The notes: generated by a model from the letters alone, not told the origin. A stretch of 64,000 nucleotides of DNA from Xanthomonas euroxanthea (GCF_900476395.1 NZ_UIHB01000010.1:276840-340839), one strand, 5' to 3'. Positions 8,434 to 17,920 are shown, counted from the first letter of the stretch. Translations and numbers: made by a program.

Positions 8434-11400
8434 TCAGTATTTCTTTTCCAGATTGATCATCCAGGTCTGATCGTTGTTGCTGTCGCCATCGGTGATGCCG
8501 CGGTATTCCAGCCGCGTCGACAGGCCCTGCTCGGTCAGCAACGCCGCGCCGATGCCGACCATCAGGCGGTTGCGGTCGAACGCGCTCTGGCCGGCACGAT
8601 AGAACGGCCCGCCGTTCAGGTCGGCATAGCTCAGCGTGGCATCGCCGCGGCCCTGGAAGTCGCGCTGGTATTCCACGCGCAACTGCGGGGTCAGCCGGCC
8701 CCAGGCCACTTCGCGGCGCCATTCCAGGCGCAGGCCCAGGTTGCCGGTGGTGGTGGCCACGTCCATGTCGTCATAGCGCAGCGCGAACGGCGCCACGCCG
8801 TCTTCGACATAGCCATCCAGCGTGGCGCGGGCCACATCCACACGCGCATACGGGGTGATCTGCAACTCGCCACGCTGCAGGTCCGCACCGGTGGAGACCG
8901 ACGCAATCCACTGCTTGCCGTCGCGGTTGCCCTCGGCCATCGAGCTATCGTCGGTGACGAAGCGGCGCAGGTCGTAGGACAGCAGCTGGTAGCCGACCAG
9001 GGTGTCGAAGAAGAACGCCTTGCCCGGATGGAAGCTGGCATACAGCGCCATGGTGTAGGCGGTGGCCTTGGAGTGGCTGCCGTTCCTGCCCACATCGCTG
9101 TCGTCGCGGCCCCACCCCAGGCCCGCACCGATCGCCAGCGACTGTGCCACCCGGTAATCGGCGCCCACGCTCAGGCCGTCGGTCTGGAAGTCCACCCCGT
9201 TGCTGTTGGACTGCTTGTCCAGGCTGCCCGAGCGGATTGCACCGCCCACCCACAGCCCCAGATCGCCCTGACCCTGCGCGGTGCTGTTGCCGCTGCTGGC
9301 CATTGCTGGCGCATCGCGGAAGTCGTTGTCGGCCTCCTGCGTGTCCGGGCTGCACGGCTGCGCACTGATGCCGCGGTCGGCCTGGCGGCAATGCGAGGTC
9401 GGCTGGAAGCTCACCGCGTTGCTGAAGGTGCTGCCGCCGCGGTGGGTGGCTTCCAGGCGGCGCTGGAAGTTGTCGATCTGCGCGCGCGCAAAGCGCCGGG
9501 TGGACTCGGACTGCGCATCGATCAGGCCACGCACTTCCGCATCCACGCTGGGGTCGCGGCGCGGCGCGATGGTGAACACCACGCTGGCCGGCACCGAGGT
9601 GGCGAACGCATTGGACAAGGTGAACTGCACCGTGGCCTGACCGACGAAGGCCGGGTTGGGGGTGAAGGTCAGCATGAACGTGGGCGTCTCGGCCATCGCA
9701 GCCGCCGCCGGCGACGGGCCGGAGGCACGCGCAGCCGCCGCGGTGGCGGTGCCGCCAGTCCGGGTGATGGTGGCGGTACCGGCCGAGGCCGGCAGCACCG
9801 CGACCACGGCTGCAGCCACGAACGGCCCGCCGGTGGCATTGCGGGTCAGGTCGACCTGCTGCGCTTCGCCGGGCACGGCCGCGGCAGTCACCGACACCGC
9901 CACCGGACGTGCATTGACCGCGATGGTCACCGTGACCGGCGCCGACGTACCGCCGCTGCCGGTGACCGTGTAGCTGACCACATCGGTGCCGACGAAACCG
10001 GCGGCCGGCGTGTAGACCAGCTCCAGCCCGTTGACCACGGCGGTGCCGTTGGTCGGCGCGGTGGCAATGCCGATCGATGCGATGTTGCCGGTGTCGTTGG
10101 CGGTCACCGCCACCGTCACCGCAGCGTCGGACATGGTCGCCGCCACATCCGCCACCGCCACCGGCGCCGCATCGCTCACCGTGAAGCTGTAGGCCTGGGT
10201 GGCGCTGGCATTGCCGGCGTCGGCCACCGCGATGGTGAAGGACGAGGTGCCCTGCGTCGTCGGCGTGCCCGACAGCGTGCCGTCGCCGGCCAGCGTCAGG
10301 CCAGCCGGCAAGGTGCCGCTGGCGATGCTGTAGCGATAAGGCGCGACGCCACCGCTGGCCGTGAGCACCTGGGTGTACGCGCTGCCGCGCGTCGCCGGTG
10401 GCAGGGTGGGCTGCGCCAGCACCAGCGTCGCCGCCGCAATGGTGACCGTATAGCGCTGGCTGGCCTGGGCCGCCGGGCTGGGCGTGCTGTCGGTCGCGGT
10501 CAGGGTGAAGTTGAACGTGCCCGACGAAGTCGGCGTGCCGCTGAGACCACCGGTCGCCGCATCGAGGACGATACCGCTCGGCAGGGCGCCGGCTGTCAGT
10601 GCATAGCTGTAAGGCGCGATACCGCCGGTCGCGGGCGCGATGGTCGCGGCGTAGACCTGAGCGGCCGTGCCGGCCGGCAAAGTACTTGCCGGCAGGACCA
10701 GGTTCGGGCCGTCCACCGTGAAGGTATACGCCTGGGTGGTGCTGGCATTGCCGGCGTCGGCCACCGCGATGGCGAACGAAAAGACGCCTTCAGCGGTCGG
10801 CGTGCCTGACAACGTGCCGTTGCCGGACAGGGTCAGACCGGCAGGCAAGCTGCCGTTGGCGACGCTGTAGGTATACGGCGCGACGCCGCCGGACGCCGTC
10901 AGCACCTGACTGTAGGGCCTGCCACGCACCGCTGGCGGCAGCGTGGGCTGGCCAGGCACCAGGGTGGCGGCTGCAATCGTCAGCGTGTAATTGCGGCTGG
11001 CCTGGGCCGCCGGGCTGGGCGTGCTGTCGCTGGCAGTCAGGGTGAAGGCGAAGTTGCCCGACAAGGTCGGCGTGCCGCTGAGCGCACCGGTCGCAGCATC
11101 CAGCACCATGCCGTTCGGCAACGTGCCGGCCGTCAGTGCGTAGCTGTAGGGCGCGGTGCCGCCGGTCGCAGGCGAGATGGTCGCCGCGTACGCCTGCCCG
11201 GCCGTGCCTGCCGGCAGGGTGCTGGCCGGCAACGCCAGGTTCGGGCCGGCCACCGTCAGCGCATAGGCCTGCGCAGCGGTAAAGGCGTTCGCATCGGTCG
11301 CCGTCACGGTGAAGTTGAAGCTGCCTTCCACTGTTGCGGTGCCGGACAGCGTGCCGTTGCTGGCCAGGGTCAGGCCAGCCGGCAGCGTGCCGCTTCCGAG

Positions 11401-14400
11401 GCTGTAGGTGTACGGAGCGGTGCCGCCGCTGGCGCTCAGCGTCTGGCTGTAGGCCGTGCCGCGGGTGGCGGCCGGCAGCGTGGTGGGCGCGACCGCGATC
11501 ACCGGTGCCGCGATGGTCAGCGTGTAGCTGCGGCTGGCCTGCGCCGCCGGGCTGGGCGTGCTGTCGGACACGGTCAGGGTGAAGGTGAACGTGCCTGCCA
11601 CGGTCGGCGTGCCGCTGAGGCTGCCGGTGGCCGCGTCCACGACAACACCCGCCGGCAATGCGCCGCCAGTCAGTGCATAACTGTAGGGCGCGGTGCCGCC
11701 AGTGGCGGGCGTGATCGCCGCAGTGTAAGCCTGCCCGGCCGTGCCTGCCGGCAAGGTGCTGGCCGGCAACGTCAGGTTCGGGCCGGCCACCGTCAGCGCA
11801 TAGGCCTGCGCAGCGGTGAAGGCGTTCGCATCGGTCGCCGTCACGGTGAAGTTGAAGCTGCCTTCCACTGTTGCGGTGCCGGACAGCGTGCCGTTGCTGG
11901 CCAGGGTCAGGCCGGCCGGCAGCGTGCCCGCGCTTAGCGCATAGGTGTACGGCGCAGTGCCGCCGCTGGCGCTCAGCACCTGGCTGTACGCGGTGCCGCG
12001 GGTGGCGGCCGGCAGCGTGGTGGGCGCGACCACGATCACCGGTGCCGCGATGGTCAGCGTGTAGCTGCGGCTGGCCTGCGCCGCCGGGCTCGGCGTGCTG
12101 TCGGACACGGTCAGGGTGAAGGTGAAGGTGCCTGCCACGGTCGGCGTGCCGCTGAGGCTGCCGGTGGCCGCGTCCACGACAACACCCGCCGGCAGGACGC
12201 CGCCGGTCAGTGCATAGCTGTAGGGCGCGGTGCCGCCGCTGGCGGGCGTGATCGTCGCCGCGTACGCCTGCCCGGCCGTACCTGCGAGCAAGGTACTCGC
12301 CGGCAGTACAACGTTCGGGCCGGCAACGGTCAGGCTGTAGGCCTGGTTGCCGGTGAAGCTCCCCGCATCGGTCGCGGTCACGGTGAAGTTGAAGCTGCCT
12401 TCCACCGTCGCGGTACCCGACAGCGTGCCGTTGCTGGCCAGGGTGAGGCCTGCCGGCAGCGTGCCGCTTGCTAGCGTGTAGGTGTACGGCGCGGTGCCGC
12501 CACTGGCGCTCAGCGTCTGGCTGTAGGCCGTGCCGCGGGTGGCGGCCGGCAGCGTGGACGGCGCAACCACGATCGGCGGCGCGGCGATGGTCAGGGAGTA
12601 GCTCTGCGTTGCCTGCGATGGCGTGCCGCTGGTGCTGTCGGTGGCGGTCACGTTGAAGCTGAAGCTGCCCGCAGTGCCGGGCGTACCGGTCAGGGCGCCG
12701 CTGCTGCCATTGAGCGTGATGCCCGCCGGCAGGGCGCCGGCGGTAACGGCGTAGGTATACGGGGCAATGCCGCCGGTCGCCGGAGTGAGCGCGCTCGAAT
12801 AGGCCTGGCCCGCCGTGCCGGCCGGCAGGTTGGTCGCCGGCAGGGTCACCGTCGCGCCGGCCACGGTCAGCGTGTAGGCACGGTTGCCGCTGGTGGGGCT
12901 GCCGCCGCTATCGGTAGCGGTGGCGGTGAAGTTGAAGCTGCCGGTGGCGGTGGGTGTGCCGGACAGCACGCCGGCAGCGCTCAGGGTCAGCCCGGGCGGC
13001 AGCGCACCGGCCGTGACGGCGAAGGTGTACGGCGCGGTGCCGCCGCTGGCGCTCAGGTTCTGGCTGTAGGCGCTGCCGGCGGTGGCTGCCGGCAGCGTGG
13101 CCGGCCCGACAATCACCACCACATCGTCGTTGACGATGGTGCCGGTGCCGGTGGCGCGCGCGATGCTGGCGTTGCTGGCACCGGACAGGCCGACGCTGAA
13201 GGTCTCGCTGGCCTCGACCGCGGTGTCGCCATTGACGGTGATCGCCACGCCCTGCGCAGTTGTACCCGGCGGAAATGTCAGCGTGCCCGACCGCGCGACG
13301 TAGTCGCTCCCTGCGGTGGCGGTGCCGTTGGCGGTGGCGTAATTGACCGACACGGTCTGGCCGCTGGCCGCGCTCAGGCTCACCGTGAACGTGGCCGTGG
13401 TGGTGCCGCTATTGCCTTCGTTCACGCTGATATCGTCGATCGACAGCGACGGCACCGCATCGTCGTTGACGATGGTGCCCAGGCCCTGCGCATCGGCCAC
13501 TGTCGCGCCGGTGACGTTGCTGACGTTGACGAAGAAGGTCTCGTCGGGCTCGCTGAGCGAGTCGCCGTTGACCCGCACGGTGAAGGTGGCGCTGCTGCTG
13601 CCGGCGGGGATGGTCTGCCCGGCCAGGCTGGAGGCGACGTAGTCCACGCCGGCAGTGGCAGTGCCGTCGGCAGTGGAGATATCGAAGCTGACGCCGCCGG
13701 CGCCGGCCGGCTGGCTCAACGAGACAGTGAAGGTGGCATTGGTGGTGCCGGCGTTGCCTTCGCTCACGGACACGTCGTTGATCGACAGCGCCGGCTGGTC
13801 GTCGTTGAGGATGGTGCCGGTGGCGCTGTTGGGCGACCCCACGCTGTAGCCACTGCCCGCAGCCAGGCTGATCACCACGGTCTCGTCCGGTTCGATGGTG
13901 GCATCGGCGGTCGGATTGATGGTGATGGTGCCGGTGGTCTGGCCGGCGTTGATCACCAGCGGCGAACTCACGGCCGCGTAGTCGGTGCCTGAGGTCGCGC
14001 TGCCACCGACGCTGAAGGCGACCGATACCGCGCTCTGCGCGGCCTGGTCGAGCGAGACGGTGTAGATCAGGTTGGCCGCGCCGTCCTCGGGCACGCTGGA
14101 CGGAGACACCGTGATCGATGCGGTCGGAAAGTCGTCGTTGACGATGGTGGCGGTGGCGCTGGACGGACTGCCGATGGCATAGCCGCTACCGCTGGCCACG
14201 CTGATCACCACCGTCTCGTCGGCCTCCACCGTGGTATCGGCGACCGGGGTGACGGAAAAGGTGGCCGTGGTGGCGTTGGCGGGCACCACGATGCTGCTCG
14301 GCGCACCCGTGTAGTCGGTGCCGCTGGTGGCGGTGCCGCTGCGACTAAGGTTTACCGTGGTCGCCGAACTGCTGCTCTGGCTCAGCGTCACCGTGTAGGT

Positions 14401-14826
14401 GAACGCTGCGCCGCTATTTTCGTTGCGGCTGGCCGGGCTCACCGCGATGCTGGCAGTGCGCGAGGGGTTGACGGTGATGTTGAAGACGATCTGGTTGTTG
14501 TCTTCGTCCAACAGATAGAACGAGTCCGATGTCGCACCATCGCCGTTATTGGTATAGGTCACCTGTTCGGTGCTGTCAGGATTCTGACCGGGAAGACTGT
14601 ATGTGCCATGCGCCGGGGGCACGCCGGGATCGGTCATGCCGATATTGGAAGGCCCGTCGCAATCGCCGACTTCGAAGGACACCGAGCCACCTGAGTTGAC
14701 GGTGGCGCTTTTCGGAGTCGGGCAGTAGGCAGCCAGGGCGACGTGAGAGGTCGCCAACAGCAACAGCGCCAGCATCCAACGCAGCAGCAGGCGCACGCCA
14801 CCCGAGGCGGCGAAGGTCGTAGACAT
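8434..14826 (-). CDS. giant modular autotransporter with Calx-beta and Ig-like (He_PIG) repeats
   Basis: The 2130-residue protein starts at ATG 14826, preceded by GGGGAAAACTT, and not at the upstream in-frame start. Residues 1-32 form a signal peptide with a long hydrophobic stretch ending ALA-AYC. About residues 34-124 form a Cys-containing cap, 125-570 hold four Calx-beta modules each ending near NDD, and 573-1548 hold eleven He_PIG modules of about 88 residues. The He_PIG modules alternate between two types (LPAATRGTAYSQ and LPAGTAGQAY). Two further beta-sandwich segments follow, then a C-terminal autotransporter beta-barrel from about 1856 ending WMINLEKKY, with the terminal aromatic residue expected for BAM insertion. 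It should be a surface-displayed fibre, probably an adhesin. It is divergent from three tail-collar genes, suggesting a joint function; that link is inference. Confidence 0.9.
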   Translation of the reverse strand: MSTTFAASGGVRLLLRWMLALLLLATSHVALAAYCPTPKSATVNSGGSVSFEVGDCDGPSNIGMTDPGVPPAHGTYSLPGQNPDSTEQVTYTNNGDGATSDSFYLLDEDNNQIVFNITVNPSRTASIAVSPASRNENSGAAFTYTVTLSQSSSSATTVNLSRSGTATSGTDYTGAPSSIVVPANATTATFSVTPVADTTVEADETVVISVASGSGYAIGSPSSATATIVNDDFPTASITVSPSSVPEDGAANLIYTVSLDQAAQSAVSVAFSVGGSATSGTDYAAVSSPLVINAGQTTGTITINPTADATIEPDETVVISLAAGSGYSVGSPNSATGTILNDDQPALSINDVSVSEGNAGTTNATFTVSLSQPAGAGGVSFDISTADGTATAGVDYVASSLAGQTIPAGSSSATFTVRVNGDSLSEPDETFFVNVSNVTGATVADAQGLGTIVNDDAVPSLSIDDISVNEGNSGTTTATFTVSLSAASGQTVSVNYATANGTATAGSDYVARSGTLTFPPGTTAQGVAITVNGDTAVEASETFSVGLSGASNASIARATGTGTIVNDDVVVIVGPATLPAATAGSAYSQNLSASGGTAPYTFAVTAGALPPGLTLSAAGVLSGTPTATGSFNFTATATDSGGSPTSGNRAYTLTVAGATVTLPATNLPAGTAGQAYSSALTPATGGIAPYTYAVTAGALPAGITLNGSSGALTGTPGTAGSFSFNVTATDSTSGTPSQATQSYSLTIAAPPIVVAPSTLPAATRGTAYSQTLSASGGTAPYTYTLASGTLPAGLTLASNGTLSGTATVEGSFNFTVTATDAGSFTGNQAYSLTVAGPNVVLPASTLLAGTAGQAYAATITPASGGTAPYSYALTGGVLPAGVVVDAATGSLSGTPTVAGTFTFTLTVSDSTPSPAAQASRSYTLTIAAPVIVVAPTTLPAATRGTAYSQVLSASGGTAPYTYALSAGTLPAGLTLASNGTLSGTATVEGSFNFTVTATDANAFTAAQAYALTVAGPNLTLPASTLPAGTAGQAYTAAITPATGGTAPYSYALTGGALPAGVVVDAATGSLSGTPTVAGTFTFTLTVSDSTPSPAAQASRSYTLTIAAPVIAVAPTTLPAATRGTAYSQTLSASGGTAPYTYSLGSGTLPAGLTLASNGTLSGTATVEGSFNFTVTATDANAFTAAQAYALTVAGPNLALPASTLPAGTAGQAYAATISPATGGTAPYSYALTAGTLPNGMVLDAATGALSGTPTLSGNFAFTLTASDSTPSPAAQASRNYTLTIAAATLVPGQPTLPPAVRGRPYSQVLTASGGVAPYTYSVANGSLPAGLTLSGNGTLSGTPTAEGVFSFAIAVADAGNASTTQAYTFTVDGPNLVLPASTLPAGTAAQVYAATIAPATGGIAPYSYALTAGALPSGIVLDAATGGLSGTPTSSGTFNFTLTATDSTPSPAAQASQRYTVTIAAATLVLAQPTLPPATRGSAYTQVLTASGGVAPYRYSIASGTLPAGLTLAGDGTLSGTPTTQGTSSFTIAVADAGNASATQAYSFTVSDAAPVAVADVAATMSDAAVTVAVTANDTGNIASIGIATAPTNGTAVVNGLELVYTPAAGFVGTDVVSYTVTGSGGTSAPVTVTIAVNARPVAVSVTAAAVPGEAQQVDLTRNATGGPFVAAAVVAVLPASAGTATITRTGGTATAAAARASGPSPAAAAMAETPTFMLTFTPNPAFVGQATVQFTLSNAFATSVPASVVFTIAPRRDPSVDAEVRGLIDAQSESTRRFARAQIDNFQRRLEATHRGGSTFSNAVSFQPTSHCRQADRGISAQPCSPDTQEADNDFRDAPAMASSGNSTAQGQGDLGLWVGGAIRSGSLDKQSNSNGVDFQTDGLSVGADYRVAQSLAIGAGLGWGRDDSDVGRNGSHSKATAYTMALYASFHPGKAFFFDTLVGYQLLSYDLRRFVTDDSSMAEGNRDGKQWIASVSTGADLQRGELQITPYARVDVARATLDGYVEDGVAPFALRYDDMDVATTTGNLGLRLEWRREVAWGRLTPQLRVEYQRDFQGRGDATLSYADLNGGPFYRAGQSAFDRNRLMVGIGAALLTEQGLSTRLEYRGITDGDSNNDQTWMINLEKKY
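11220..12590. repeat. 537-base near-identical repeat units in the autotransporter gene
   Basis: Each unit encodes one A-type plus one B-type He_PIG module (179 codons). Equivalent sites recur at exactly 537 bases (for example the conserved ATGCGGT...CCGGACAGCGTGCC region near 11334 and 11871). Long stretches are identical at the DNA level, more than protein selection needs, pointing to recent duplication or gene conversion. Confidence 0.8.
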
Positions 14827-15089
14827 AAGTTTTCCCCGAAAAAGCACGCCACCCCAAATGGCGTCGGCAGCGGTCCTGGTGCCTCGGATCAGCGCAACGC
14901 AATGCCTAAAGAGGCATGTGATTCAACTATAGCGCTATTTGAACTGGAACTGACTGCCAGTTAAAGAATGAAAAATTAATACTTCATCTCAATTAGGATC
15001 TTGGTGGCTTGTGGTATGCAATGTCGGCAGGTATGACTACGTCAGTCTCCGACAGTCGGTCGGCGGCGCACCTACGTGGGGAGAGCTGC
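14827..15089. promoter_or_regulatory. AT-rich divergent control region with three palindromes
   Basis: This 263-base gap separates the autotransporter start (minus) from the first tail-collar start (plus) and is distinctly AT-rich between about 14900 and 15000, unlike the rest of the window. It holds inverted repeats ATGCCT-AAAG-AGGCAT (14902-14917), ATAGCGCTAT (14929-14938) and AACTGG-N9-CCAGTT (14942-14962). They could be operators for shared control. I could not fix a convincing -35/-10 pair for either direction. Confidence 0.5.
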
Positions 15090-15635
15090 ATGAGTGAGTT
15101 CTTCATCGGCCAGATCATGTTGACCGGTTTCGCATTCGCGCCGAAGTATTTTGCGCAGTGCAACGGGCAATTGCTGCCAGTCAATCAGAACCAGGCCCTG
15201 TTCAGTCTGCTCGGCACGCGCTTCGGCGGCGATGGCAGGACCACGTTCGGCTTGCCGGACATGCGTGGGCGCACCCCGATGGGCTATGGGCCGTCGGCGG
15301 ACCCGAACTGGCAGCCGCCTGCCGCTCCCATGGGCCAGGCGGCAGGCGCGGAGACGGTGACGCTGGTGGCAGACAACCTGCCCCCGCACAGCCACCTGAT
15401 GGATTGCAGTAGCGCCAACGGCGACAACCGCACACCGACAGGCCGTCTGTTCGCGAACAACAACGTCGCCTCCGGGACTGCGCACGCCTTGTACGCCGCG
15501 CCTGGCGCGATGGTGCCGCTGTCCCAGTCCACGATCGCCAACAGCGGCGGCAGCCAGGCGCATCCGAACCTGCAGCCCTATACCGCGATCAATTTCTGCA
15601 TCGCGCTGTCCGGCATCTTCCCTTCGCGCAGCTAG
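15090..15635 (+). CDS. tail-collar domain protein 1 (microcystin-dependent protein family)
   Basis: The start at ATG 15090 (MSEFFIGQIM) is chosen because GGGGAGAG lies just upstream and because the two paralogues downstream begin the same way. The 181-residue protein has the phage tail-collar fold at its N-terminus: IGQI...FAPKYFAQCNGQLLPV, then LFSLLGTRFGGDGRTTFGLP and DMRGRTPMGYG. The C-terminal half is rich in small residues with an HSH motif and ends CIALSGIFP. The family is named after a Microcystis protein; its biochemical role is unknown and it occurs widely outside prophages. No phage head, lysis or integrase genes lie nearby, so this is not a prophage remnant. It heads a row of three paralogues. 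Confidence 0.88.
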   Translation: MSEFFIGQIMLTGFAFAPKYFAQCNGQLLPVNQNQALFSLLGTRFGGDGRTTFGLPDMRGRTPMGYGPSADPNWQPPAAPMGQAAGAETVTLVADNLPPHSHLMDCSSANGDNRTPTGRLFANNNVASGTAHALYAAPGAMVPLSQSTIANSGGSQAHPNLQPYTAINFCIALSGIFPSRS

Positions 15636-15706
15636 GCGCCTCCGTATCCGGGGGCGCCGGCGTACGCAGCCTTGCGTACGACGCCCCATCGACCAGGAAG
15701 AATTTC

Positions 15707-16234
15707 ATGGGTACTCCCTTCATCGGCGAAATCCGCATGTTCGGTTTTGGCCGCACTCCCCAGGGTTGGCAGGCGTGCGACGGCTCGTTGCTGCAGATTT
15801 CCGAATACGAACCGTTGTACGTCCTGCTCGGCACTGTCTACGGTGGCAATGGCACCAGCACGTTCGGCGTGCCGGATCTGCGCGGCCGCCTGCCGATCCA
15901 CCAGGGCCAGGGACCGGGCCTGAGCAACTACGTGCTCGCCCAGCACGCCGGCACCGAGACGGTGACGTTGACGGACCTGCAGATGCCGGCGCACACGCAT
16001 ACCGCTCAGGCCACCACCACCGCAGCGACGGCGACCGCACCGGCGGGGTTATTGCCGGCGGCGGTCAACGGCAGCACGTTCTACGTGAGCGATGCAACCG
16101 GTGGCACCACCTTGGCGATGTCCACGCAGAGCACCTCGTTCGCCGGCGGCAACCAGCCGCACGACAACCTCATGCCGACACTGACGGTGCAGTACTGCAT
16201 CGCCACCACGGGCATCTTTCCGCAGCAAGCCTGA
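15707..16234 (+). CDS. tail-collar domain protein 2
   Basis: This 175-residue paralogue starts at 15707 (MGTPFIGEIRMF), preceded by AGGAAG. It repeats the pattern IGEI...GWQACDGSLLQI, LYVLLGTVYGGNGTSTFGVP and DLRGRLPIHQGQGPG, with PAHTHTAQA in the middle and YCIATTGIFPQQA at the end. It lies 71 bases after gene 1 and 57 bases before gene 3, so the three are probably co-transcribed. The paralogues differ most in the middle, suggesting hetero-oligomer subunits and not redundant copies; that is inference. Confidence 0.88.
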   Translation: MGTPFIGEIRMFGFGRTPQGWQACDGSLLQISEYEPLYVLLGTVYGGNGTSTFGVPDLRGRLPIHQGQGPGLSNYVLAQHAGTETVTLTDLQMPAHTHTAQATTTAATATAPAGLLPAAVNGSTFYVSDATGGTTLAMSTQSTSFAGGNQPHDNLMPTLTVQYCIATTGIFPQQA

Positions 16235-16291
16235 TCCCCGCGCCGCGGCGGCAGGCCGCGGTATGCATCCGCTTCATCGGAGACTCTGTTC

Positions 16292-16828
16292 ATGACCGAA
16301 CCCTATATCGGCGAAATCCAGCTGTTCGGCTTCGACTACAACCCCTACGGCTGGGCGTTCTGCAATGGCGCCACACTGCCGATCGCGCAGAACACCACGC
16401 TGTACTCCCTGCTCGGCGTGGCCTATGGCGGCAACGGTAACAGCACCTTCCAGTTACCGAACTTTTCCGCACGCGCCGGTTGCCAGCAGGGCGCGGGGCC
16501 GGGCCTGACCCCGCACTCGCTGGGTAGCAACTTCGGCTCCGCGTCGGAAAGCCTGCTCAGCACGCAGATCCCGATGCACCAGCATGGCGTCAACATACTC
16601 TCGCAGCCGGACATGACCAAGAAGACGGGCACGCCAGCCAACGGTGTGGCGCTGTCGTCGCTGAACGTCAACACCGAGCGCCCGTTCCTGGCGGTCGCGC
16701 CGGACAAGCAATTCTCCCCGACCATGCTGTTGCCTACCGGCAGCGGACAGGCGCACGAGAACCGCCAGCCCTATCTGGCCGTGAACTTCTGCATCGCGCT
16801 GCAGGGCGACTATCCGGCGTTCAACTGA
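16292..16828 (+). CDS. tail-collar domain protein 3
   Basis: The third paralogue has 178 residues and starts at 16292 (MTEPYIGEIQLFGF), preceded by GGAG. The collar motifs GWAFCNGATLPIAQN, LYSLLGVAYGGNGNSTFQLP and NFSARAGCQQGAGPG are intact. A short IPMHQHGVN segment replaces the HTH segment of gene 2, and it ends NFCIALQGDYPAFN. Like its partners it has no recognisable signal peptide, so if it reaches the surface it must do so by an unusual route. Confidence 0.88.
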   Translation: MTEPYIGEIQLFGFDYNPYGWAFCNGATLPIAQNTTLYSLLGVAYGGNGNSTFQLPNFSARAGCQQGAGPGLTPHSLGSNFGSASESLLSTQIPMHQHGVNILSQPDMTKKTGTPANGVALSSLNVNTERPFLAVAPDKQFSPTMLLPTGSGQAHENRQPYLAVNFCIALQGDYPAFN

Positions 16829-16864
16829 GCGCTGCCGTCACCCGGGCGCGTTGCAGAGGCGGCG

Positions 16865-17392
16865 ATGAAGATGCAGTTCGTAACGAGCGCTACCGCTAAT
16901 CGGGGCGCGGTGGATCTTGCCCTGCGCCCCGAGCAGCCAGCCGACATCGCGTGGCTGCAGGCGCTTTATGCCAGCACCCGCAGCGACGAGCTGGCACCGG
17001 TACCGTGGCCGGAGGCGAGCAAACGTGCCTTTCTTCAGCAGCAATTTGCGCTGCAGCGCGCGCACTACCAGCAACATTTTGAAGGCGGCGACTTTCTGAT
17101 CGTCCAGGCCAAGGATCTGCGTATCGGGCGCCTGTATCTGCACCGCGCTGCCGCGCAACATACGCTGGTGGATATCAGCCTGCTGCCGGACTGGCGCGGC
17201 CAGGGCATCGGCTCGCAACTGCTCGCCTACGCGCAGGCGGTGGCGCGCGAGGCCGGATGCGGATTGTCACTGCACGTGCTGCACGCAAACCCCGCCGCGC
17301 AACGACTGTATATCCGCCACGGTTTCGTCGCGGGTATGAGCAACCAGACGCATCTGCAGATGCACTGGCATTTTCCCGAGCACCGCGGTTGA
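16865..17392 (+). CDS. GNAT family N-acetyltransferase
   Basis: The 175-residue product shows the acetyl-CoA binding motif A, DWRGQGIGSQLL (about residues 115-126), and the downstream motif B, NPAAQRLYIRHGF. It begins 36 bases after the third tail-collar gene on the same strand, so it is likely the last gene of that operon. Its substrate is unknown; genes of this kind beside tail-collar genes might modify the fibre proteins or a surface sugar, but nothing in the sequence proves this. Confidence 0.85.
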   Translation: MKMQFVTSATANRGAVDLALRPEQPADIAWLQALYASTRSDELAPVPWPEASKRAFLQQQFALQRAHYQQHFEGGDFLIVQAKDLRIGRLYLHRAAAQHTLVDISLLPDWRGQGIGSQLLAYAQAVAREAGCGLSLHVLHANPAAQRLYIRHGFVAGMSNQTHLQMHWHFPEHRG

Positions 17393-17398
17393 ACGCAC

Positions 17399-17686
17399 TC
17401 AGTTGAAAACGGCCTGATACAAAAAACCGTCGCGCTCGCGCGCCACCGGCACCAGGAACACGCCGATCTCGCCCAGCCGCGTGTGTCGCAGCTGATAGGT
17501 CTGCTGCGGAAACAGGAACGCCGAGCTGTTGCGGAACAGCAGCGAGAAGGGTGCCCGGTGGACGGCATGCGTGGTGGGCAGCGGCCGCGCCTCGACCAGC
17601 ACGAATGGCACCTCGCCTTCGTTCAATGCGGCAGAGAACGTTTCATTGACGCTGCCTGCAAAGTGCTCCAGGGTCAGTAGATCCAT
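17399..17686 (-). CDS. DUF6916-like small protein
   Basis: A 95-residue protein beginning MDLLTLEHFAGSVNETF is read convergently with the GNAT gene, six bases away. An earlier in-frame start (17746) exists, but the family pattern LTLEHF close to the N-terminus favours ATG 17686. It has no signal peptide or membrane segment and is predicted as mostly beta strands (FVLVEARPL, FSLLFRN, IGVFLVPVARERDGFLYQAVFN). I recall this family beside tail-collar proteins in other bacteria; its function is unknown. Confidence 0.7.
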   Translation of the reverse strand: MDLLTLEHFAGSVNETFSAALNEGEVPFVLVEARPLPTTHAVHRAPFSLLFRNSSAFLFPQQTYQLRHTRLGEIGVFLVPVARERDGFLYQAVFN

Positions 17687-17920
17687 TACGTACTCGTGGT
17701 CGGCCGGAACTCCGATCATCCACCTAGGGCATACCTGCCACAACACCCTGCGCTCGCAGATTGCGTTGGGTCATGCATGAGACGGCTTGTTGCATGCATG
17801 CCGGCTGCAACGCGTCCGCTGCGGTGCAGACGTCATGCGATAATACTGGACGCACCGGTTCGGTTATGTTCAGCCGTGTGACGGCTACTCTATCGCGTTG
17901 GAATTCTGTTAAAGGCTTCG

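Noticed and set aside
14939..14966. promoter TTGAAC-16-TTAAAG for the collar operon
   Set aside because: The -10 hexamer matches poorly, so I do not assign a promoter.
15090..16828. prophage remnant
   Set aside because: Tail-collar domains are phage-like, but no other phage gene is near, and this family is common outside phages.
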